Source: an uncultured Bacteriovorax sp. (lineage in GTDB: Bacteria; Bdellovibrionota; Bacteriovoracia; Bacteriovoracales; Bacteriovoracaceae). From it: DNA of 10,560 nucleotides. Made by a program: the position numbers and the translations under genes. Location of the stretch: contig CALUDF010000079.1 of the NCBI GenBank assembly GCA_943914745.1, positions 1 through 10,560 of the forward strand, read 5' to 3'. The notes under the pieces are model-generated. The model did not search any database and was not told the DNA's origin. It was given only the letters and a program-made list of their open reading frames with translations. Each line of letters starts with the position of its first letter. The stretch's first letter is position 1. Below are positions 5,900 to 10,560 of the stretch, piece after piece.

Positions 5900-7129
5900 T
5901 TAAACATCAAGTAAAAGTCTTGAAGGGTCTTCTAAAAGCTCTTTAACTTGCTTCAAGAAGCTCACCGACTCACGTCCATCGATAATTCTATGGTCATAAG
6001 AAAGTGCCAAGTACATCATTGGACGAATCACAACTTGTCCATTAACGGCCACTGGTCTCTCAATAATATTGTGCATACCCAAGATCGCCGATTGCGGGAT
6101 GTTCAGGATTGGAGTTGAAAGCATGGAACCAAAAACCCCACCGTTAGTGATAGAGAATGTTCCACCTTGCATTTCTTCAATCGTGATTTTCCCATCGCGC
6201 GCTTTTGCGGCAAGGGCCCCGATTTCTTTTTCAATTTCTGCCAGAGATAGGCTCTCTGCATTTCTCACCACTGGCACCACCAGACCTTTTGGAGTTGAAA
6301 CCGCAATCCCCACGTCAGCGTAGTCATGGAAGACAATTTCATCCCCTGAGATTTGAGCGTTAACCGCTGGCCAGTCTTTAAGGGCAACCGTTACGGCCTT
6401 AGTGAAAAGTGACATGAATCCAAGACCCACGCCGTGCTTTTTCATAAAAGGCTCTTTATATTTTTTTCTTAAATCCATCAGCGCTGACATATCAACTTCG
6501 TTAAAAGTCGTAAGCATCGCCGTCGTGTTTTTTGCCTCGACAAGTTTTGAAGCGATCGTCTTTCTTAGACGAGTCATCTTCTCTGGACGAACGTTTCTTG
6601 ATCCAGGAGCAACGGCCGCTCTTGTTGGTTGAGCGCTTTGGCCTGCTGGCTTCGCTTCAGCTTTTGGAGCTTTAGCTTCTGCGTTCATCGCGTCTTCCTT
6701 AGTGATTCTTCCGTCTTTTCCAGAGCCCTTAACGTCAGCAGAATTCACTCCTTTTTCATCAAGGATTTTTCTTGCCGCTGGACTTGAGACATTCACTTCT
6801 TTTCCAGAAGAGACACTTGCCTGAGTAGCAGGGGCCTCTGCTTTAGCTTCCGCTTTTGGAGCATCTGCTTTCGCCGCTCCAGAAGGTTTTGCTGCCGATG
6901 TATCCAGCTCACCGATCTTTGCACCAATCTTTAATTCACTTCCGGCCTCTGCCATGATCTTAAGAACTCCGGCACTTGGGGCAGGAAGCTCCATCGAAGC
7001 CTTATCAGATTCGATTTCACAAACCGCTTCACCTTCAGCAACATAGTCGCCGTCTTTTTTAAGCCATGATGAAAGTGTGACTTCCGTTACAGATTCACCG
7101 ATTACAGGGATTTTTAATTCAACGCTCAT
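5900..7129 (-). CDS. sucB: dihydrolipoyllysine succinyltransferase (E2 of 2-oxoglutarate dehydrogenase)
   Basis: This 409-residue protein is the core of the 2-oxoglutarate dehydrogenase complex and transfers the succinyl group from its lipoyl arm to CoA. Domain order: one lipoyl domain (1-76) with the lipoylated Lys43 in ESDKASMEL, an Ala/Pro/Lys-rich flexible linker (about 78-108), a peripheral subunit-binding domain (about 113-148, SSPAARKILDEKGV and DGRITKED), a second Ala/Lys-rich linker, and the catalytic domain (about 180-409). The active-site His380 and Asp384 are in SYDHRIIDG. The single lipoyl domain, the length and motifs such as FSITNGGVFGSMLSTPILN point to the succinyl rather than acetyl enzyme, as does its place directly after odhA. 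The AAGGA overlaps the odhA stop codon, 8 nt before the ATG, so the two are probably translated in a coupled way. Confidence 0.96.
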   Translation of the reverse strand: MSVELKIPVIGESVTEVTLSSWLKKDGDYVAEGEAVCEIESDKASMELPAPSAGVLKIMAEAGSELKIGAKIGELDTSAAKPSGAAKADAPKAEAKAEAPATQASVSSGKEVNVSSPAARKILDEKGVNSADVKGSGKDGRITKEDAMNAEAKAPKAEAKPAGQSAQPTRAAVAPGSRNVRPEKMTRLRKTIASKLVEAKNTTAMLTTFNEVDMSALMDLRKKYKEPFMKKHGVGLGFMSLFTKAVTVALKDWPAVNAQISGDEIVFHDYADVGIAVSTPKGLVVPVVRNAESLSLAEIEKEIGALAAKARDGKITIEEMQGGTFSITNGGVFGSMLSTPILNIPQSAILGMHNIIERPVAVNGQVVIRPMMYLALSYDHRIIDGRESVSFLKQVKELLEDPSRLLLDV

Positions 7130-7140
7130 GATTCTAGTCC

Positions 7141-9873
7141 TTATTTTGAAAATGCATTTGCAATAATATCTGCTTGTTCTTTTTTATGTACGTTCGCAAA
7201 TCCTGTCGCTGGGCTTGCCAGAGACTTTCTGCTGATGAGTCTTAAATTTCTAAACTGATCGTAGCGAAGAAGGAACGTCCAGTACCCTTGGTTTTTCGGC
7301 TCTTCTTGAACCCAAACTGGCTCAGCTCCTTTATACTTATCGAGGATCTTGGCGAGCTTCTTTTCAGGAAGTGGGTAAAGCTGCTCAACGCGAACGATGG
7401 CGACATCGTCTCTCTTATCAGCAATCTTCTTTTCATAAAGATCATAATAAATCTTCCCAGTGCAAAGAAGCACTCTTGAGACTTTCTTGCCTGTATTTGG
7501 GTCGTCAATGACTTCCTGGAACTTGCTATTGATTAATTCATCACGAGTCGATGTGGCACGAGGATCGCGAAGAAGAGATTTCGGAGTCATGACAATCGCA
7601 GGCTTTCTGAAGTTCCATTTTAGCTGACGGCGAAGAAGGTGAAACATGTTGGCCGGAGTTGTACAGTTGGCCACAACCATGTTGTCATCGGCCGCGAGCT
7701 GCAGGAATCTCTCTGGGCGAGCAGATGAGTGCTCAGGCCCCGCTCCTTCATGCCCGTGAGGCAGAAGCATCACTAGACCATTCATTCTCTGCCATTTTGC
7801 TTCAGCAGAAGCGATGTATTGATCGATCATGATCTGAGCGCCGTTAACGAAGTCACCAAACTGGGCTTCCCAGATCGTAAGCGCTTTAGGGTTCCCCCAA
7901 GCGTATCCATACTCAAACCCAAGAACTGCGTACTCAGATAAAAGTGAGTTATAGATTGAGATCTTTCCTTGCGAAGGAGAAATGTTCTCCAGTCCACAGT
8001 AAGACTCATTAGTTCTATCATCAAAGATCTTTGCCTGGCGGTGAGAGAAAGTCCCGCGGATGACGTCTTCACCAGTAAAGCGAAGAGGGTGCCCTTCGTC
8101 TGCGAGTGTTCCATAAGCAAGAAGCTCCCCTAGTGCCCAGTCAAGCTTGTCATTGTCAAATGACTCTTTTCTGTCATCGAGAATTTTTTGCGTCTTCTTC
8201 ATGAGCTCCATTCCTTGAGGAACGTGCAGAAGTGCCTTCATGACTTTATCTAAGGCTTCGCGCTTTACACCTGTTGCTGGAGACTCAAGAAAGGCATCAT
8301 GACCTGCGAACTCAAGACCTTCCCAGTCCTTGTGCGGCCCTTTTCCTTTTTTAGGAATTTCATTCTGGCGAACATTGTTGAAGCGATCAGAAAGAAGCTG
8401 CTTATAAGCTTCCATCATGTCCGTCGCAAGCTTCGCCTCAATCTCTCCTTTTGAGAGAAGATAATCGATATAAAGCTCTCTTGGGTTTTTATGTTTTGTG
8501 ATCAGACCATATAAATGTGGCTGAGTGTATCTCGGCTCATCCCCTTCATTGTGCCCGTATTTTCTGTAACAAACGATATCGATGAAGATGTCTTCATTGA
8601 ATTTCTGTCTAAACTCAACAGCAAGCTCAATGGCGTACACGACGGCTTCTGGGTCATCACCGTTAACCTGGATGATTGGCACTTCAATCGTCTTAGCGAT
8701 TGAAACACAGTACTGAGATGAGCGCGCGTCTTCGATGTCTGTCGTGAAACCGATTTGGTTATTGATAACAAGATGGATTGATCCACCAGCATTGTAAGCT
8801 TTAAGTTTACTCATCTGGACTGTTTCATAAACAATCCCTTGTCCAGCGACCGCTGCGTCCCCGTGAATCTGAATAGGAATAACTTTACTCATGTCACCGT
8901 TGTAGTGAGTGTCTAGTAAAGCACGTGCATACCCGACGACAATCGGGTCAACCGTCTCAAGGTGCGAAGGGTTTGGAAGAAGCTTAACGAAGACTTCTTT
9001 TCCAGAAGGAGTCTTCTTAACCGAAGTAAACCCTTTGTGGTATTTTACATCTCCCGCTTGTCCAGAACGCTCTTCTTCAGATCCGCCTTCAAACTCAGTG
9101 AAGATGTACTCATAAGTTTTTCCGACAATGTTTGCCAGGATGTTAAGGCGACCTCTGTGGGCCATACCGATAACAAACTCCTGGGCCCCAAGCTCTGCTG
9201 ATTTGTTGATGATGGCATCAAGAGCAGGAATGGTCGCTTCCCCACCTTCAAGTGAGAATCTTTTTTGACCGATGTATTTTGTCTGAAGGAAATTTTCAAA
9301 AACGTTAGCTTCGTTTAGTTTCTCCAGAATTCTTTTTTTCTTTTCAATCGGAAGGTTGATCTTCTTTGCCGTTGATTCAATCTTCTCTCTCATGAAACGT
9401 CTAACATCAGTGTTGTTAGAGTGCATGTATTGGAAACCAATTTTCCCACAGTAGATCTCTTTCATGTGATCAAGGATCTGATCCAGAGTCGCAGGTCCAA
9501 TTCCTAAAAATTCTCCACACTGGAAAACTGTTTTTCTGTCAGCATCTGATAATCCATACTCCTCAAGAGAGATTCTCGCCTTTCTGTCTCTTCTTGGGCG
9601 AATCGGATTTGTGTCCGCAAGAAGGTGTCCTCTCGTTCTGAACGATTGGATCAGTCTAAAGACATTGAATTCTGCGCGAAGTTTCTGATCGCTGATTCCT
9701 TCTCCAGAAGTTCCTGATGTCCCAAAGCTCGCGCCTTGGAATTCGAAACCTTGAAAAAATCTCTGCCATGATTCATCGACAGATTCAGGATTGCTTCTGT
9801 AAGTGTCGTAGAGAGAATCAATGAAAGAGATGTCTGAACTTGAAAGATGAGAAAAATCGAAAATTTTTGACAT
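7141..9873 (-). CDS. sucA: 2-oxoglutarate dehydrogenase E1 component
   Basis: This 910-residue thiamin-diphosphate enzyme (sucA/odhA) decarboxylates 2-oxoglutarate and loads succinyl onto the lipoyl group of SucB in the TCA cycle. The N-terminal helix with conserved aromatics (IDSLYDTYRSNP...SWQRFF, 18-40), typical of E1o and probably E2-binding, is followed by a flexible Gly/Ser linker (about 46-60). The core shows GMAHRGRLN (236-244), NPSHLE (301-306), the ThDP/Mg2+ site GDAAVAGQG (338-346) with NNQIGFTT (371-378), and the second-half motif LLPHGHEGAGPEHSSARPERF (about 702-722) from the transketolase-like pyrimidine domain, then a C-terminal E1o domain. Length is normal for the family (about 900-950). 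The start ATG has only a weak AGG 8 nt upstream, inside one arm of an inverted repeat. It is the first gene of the operon. Confidence 0.97.
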   Translation of the reverse strand: MSKIFDFSHLSSSDISFIDSLYDTYRSNPESVDESWQRFFQGFEFQGASFGTSGTSGEGISDQKLRAEFNVFRLIQSFRTRGHLLADTNPIRPRRDRKARISLEEYGLSDADRKTVFQCGEFLGIGPATLDQILDHMKEIYCGKIGFQYMHSNNTDVRRFMREKIESTAKKINLPIEKKKRILEKLNEANVFENFLQTKYIGQKRFSLEGGEATIPALDAIINKSAELGAQEFVIGMAHRGRLNILANIVGKTYEYIFTEFEGGSEEERSGQAGDVKYHKGFTSVKKTPSGKEVFVKLLPNPSHLETVDPIVVGYARALLDTHYNGDMSKVIPIQIHGDAAVAGQGIVYETVQMSKLKAYNAGGSIHLVINNQIGFTTDIEDARSSQYCVSIAKTIEVPIIQVNGDDPEAVVYAIELAVEFRQKFNEDIFIDIVCYRKYGHNEGDEPRYTQPHLYGLITKHKNPRELYIDYLLSKGEIEAKLATDMMEAYKQLLSDRFNNVRQNEIPKKGKGPHKDWEGLEFAGHDAFLESPATGVKREALDKVMKALLHVPQGMELMKKTQKILDDRKESFDNDKLDWALGELLAYGTLADEGHPLRFTGEDVIRGTFSHRQAKIFDDRTNESYCGLENISPSQGKISIYNSLLSEYAVLGFEYGYAWGNPKALTIWEAQFGDFVNGAQIMIDQYIASAEAKWQRMNGLVMLLPHGHEGAGPEHSSARPERFLQLAADDNMVVANCTTPANMFHLLRRQLKWNFRKPAIVMTPKSLLRDPRATSTRDELINSKFQEVIDDPNTGKKVSRVLLCTGKIYYDLYEKKIADKRDDVAIVRVEQLYPLPEKKLAKILDKYKGAEPVWVQEEPKNQGYWTFLLRYDQFRNLRLISRKSLASPATGFANVHKKEQADIIANAFSK

Positions 9874-9880
9874 GGTGAAA

Positions 9881-9981
9881 GCCTATGAAAAGTAAAAGAT
9901 TGGCGCTCTTTTACTCAGTTAAAAATTGATATCCTTAATATAGCTCTAAGATACCAAAATTTTAAGCTTTATTTCATAGGC
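9881..9981. repeat. 10-bp inverted repeat bracketing the sucA promoter region
   Basis: GCCTATGAAA (9881-9890) and its exact reverse complement TTTCATAGGC (9972-9981) are 81 bp apart. The inner arm covers the weak AGG ribosome site of sucA; the outer arm lies just upstream of the candidate -35. They could be two half sites for a looping regulator. On a read-through transcript from the ychJ-like gene, they could form a stem that hides the sucA ribosome site. A transcript from the internal promoter would carry only one arm. Confidence 0.45.
9937..9965 (-). promoter_or_regulatory. candidate promoter of the sucA operon
   Basis: On the minus strand TTAAAA (9960-9965, 4 of 6 matches) and TATATT (9937-9942, 5 of 6) are spaced by exactly 17 bp. 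This gives a leader of about 55-60 nt before the sucA start. The 149-bp gap shows no terminator for the upstream gene, so read-through is also possible. Prediction by eye only. Confidence 0.4.
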
Positions 9982-10022
9982 GGAAGATTTGTTCGGTTAT
10001 CTTTTTTTGCCTAGTGCTCTCC

Positions 10023-10508
10023 CTATTGGTGGCAGCACTTTTTTGCCTTTTTTCCCGATCCACATGGACAAGGATCATTGCGGCCGATTTTTGGCTCTGC
10101 CCTTCTCACTGTGTTATTTCTCATGACACCATCAACAAAAAACCACTCTCCGCCCTCTTTTTCAAAAGTGCTGAGTTCATGGTGTGTTTGCGTAGCTCCA
10201 TTAAAAACAAAACGACATCTAAACTCAACTTTTCCTGTTGAATCTTTCTCCTGGCCACCCTCTGTTCCAAGAATCTCTAAACCTAGCCATTCAGAATTAA
10301 GGGCCCAAGACCTTACGCCTTCCATGTCTAGCTCATTACGGGTCGATGCATGGTGAGTTTTTTCCACATGGTCTAATTCACCAACTGCAAATGCTGTATA
10401 GCGAGATCTCATCAGTTTCTCGGCCGTCGGGGCTTTTTTTGCACCTGTAATAAATGGTTCACAACAGTTTTTGTAATTTTCCGAAGACCCGCATGGACAC
10501 GCTTGCAT
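10023..10508 (-). CDS. ychJ: YchJ family protein with two SEC-C zinc motifs
   Basis: This 161-residue protein has a SEC-C metal-binding motif at each end: CPCGSSENYKNCC (Cys4, Cys6, Cys15, Cys16) and NDPCPCGSGKKAKKCCH (Cys147, Cys149, Cys158, then Cys159/His160), both expected to bind Zn2+. The middle part, about residues 28-135 (AEKLMRSRYTAFAVGELDHV ... GGEWFFVDG), matches the NTF2-like domain of the YchJ/UPF0225 family, and the length is close to E. coli YchJ (about 150). The SEC-C motif also occurs at the C-terminus of SecA, where it binds SecB, so a role in protein-protein contact is often assumed; the family's function is not established. AGGGG lies 5 nt before the ATG. No membrane segment or signal peptide. 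No clear terminator follows, so it may be read into the sucA operon. The 52 bp upstream to the window end hold no recognised gene. Confidence 0.92.
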   Translation of the reverse strand: MQACPCGSSENYKNCCEPFITGAKKAPTAEKLMRSRYTAFAVGELDHVEKTHHASTRNELDMEGVRSWALNSEWLGLEILGTEGGQEKDSTGKVEFRCRFVFNGATQTHHELSTFEKEGGEWFFVDGVMRNNTVRRAEPKIGRNDPCPCGSGKKAKKCCHQ

Positions 10509-10560
10509 AATAACCCCTAATTAAAATCTAAATAACAAATCCGTAAAATGAGTGCTCTCT

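Noticed and set aside
5900..7129. The E2 gene as pyruvate dehydrogenase acetyltransferase (pdhC/aceF)
   Set aside because: It has a single lipoyl domain and the catalytic-domain motifs of succinyltransferases, and it directly follows the 2-oxoglutarate-specific E1 with a coupled start.
8502..9299. Several 60-97-codon open frames on both strands within sucA
   Set aside because: They overlap a full-length, motif-rich E1 gene; their translations have low-complexity Ser/Leu-rich composition typical of shadow frames.
10520..10547. TTTACG-N16-TTTAAT as promoter of the ychJ-like gene
   Set aside because: The transcript would start at about 10513, after the AGGGG ribosome site (10514-10518), so this promoter would exclude the site needed for translation.
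10013..10559. 9-bp direct repeat AGTGCTCTC on both sides of the ychJ-like gene, like a target-site duplication
   Set aside because: A 9-bp repeat somewhere within about 550 bp is expected by chance in a large share of cases, and there are no inverted terminal repeats or transposase to support an insertion.

Overview
This 10.5 kb window looks like an ordinary chromosomal segment from a Gram-negative bacterium. Several products carry Sec-type signal peptides. The codon and base composition and the type of secreted proteins would fit a member of the Bdellovibrionota (for example the Bacteriovorax/Peredibacter side), but this assignment is an inference from general impression and no marker gene proves it. 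No tRNA, rRNA, CRISPR array, insertion sequence or prophage gene was seen. Eight of the nine genes are on the minus strand.

Left part (1-2060, minus): a tightly packed three-gene cassette of exported proteins. It is transcribed from right to left in this order: a 249-residue protein with a C-terminal 3D (double-psi barrel, MltA-like) domain, a 120-residue small exported protein of unknown function, and a caspase-like cysteine peptidase with a His/Cys dyad that runs off the left edge. Gaps are 4 nt and a 4-nt stop/start overlap, so translation is probably coupled. This cassette is the most interesting part of the window.

Middle part (2061-3571): an exported dienelactone-hydrolase family protein (minus) with its own strong terminator. 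Divergent from it is a 122-residue cytoplasmic protein of unknown function, the only plus-strand gene. Its 3' end faces the end of lpdA across a 41-bp gap that holds a strong hairpin terminator.

Right part (3572-9873, minus): the 2-oxoglutarate dehydrogenase operon odhA(sucA)-sucB-[SAM methyltransferase]-lpdA. It encodes E1, E2 and E3 of the TCA-cycle complex, with an unrelated class I methyltransferase between E2 and E3. A perfect 10-bp-stem hairpin separates sucB from the methyltransferase. A perfect 10-bp inverted repeat brackets the predicted odhA promoter region. Upstream of odhA lies a YchJ-like protein with a SEC-C zinc motif at each end (10023-10508). No intergenic stretch exceeds 300 bp; the longest is the 190-bp divergent region at 2972-3161.
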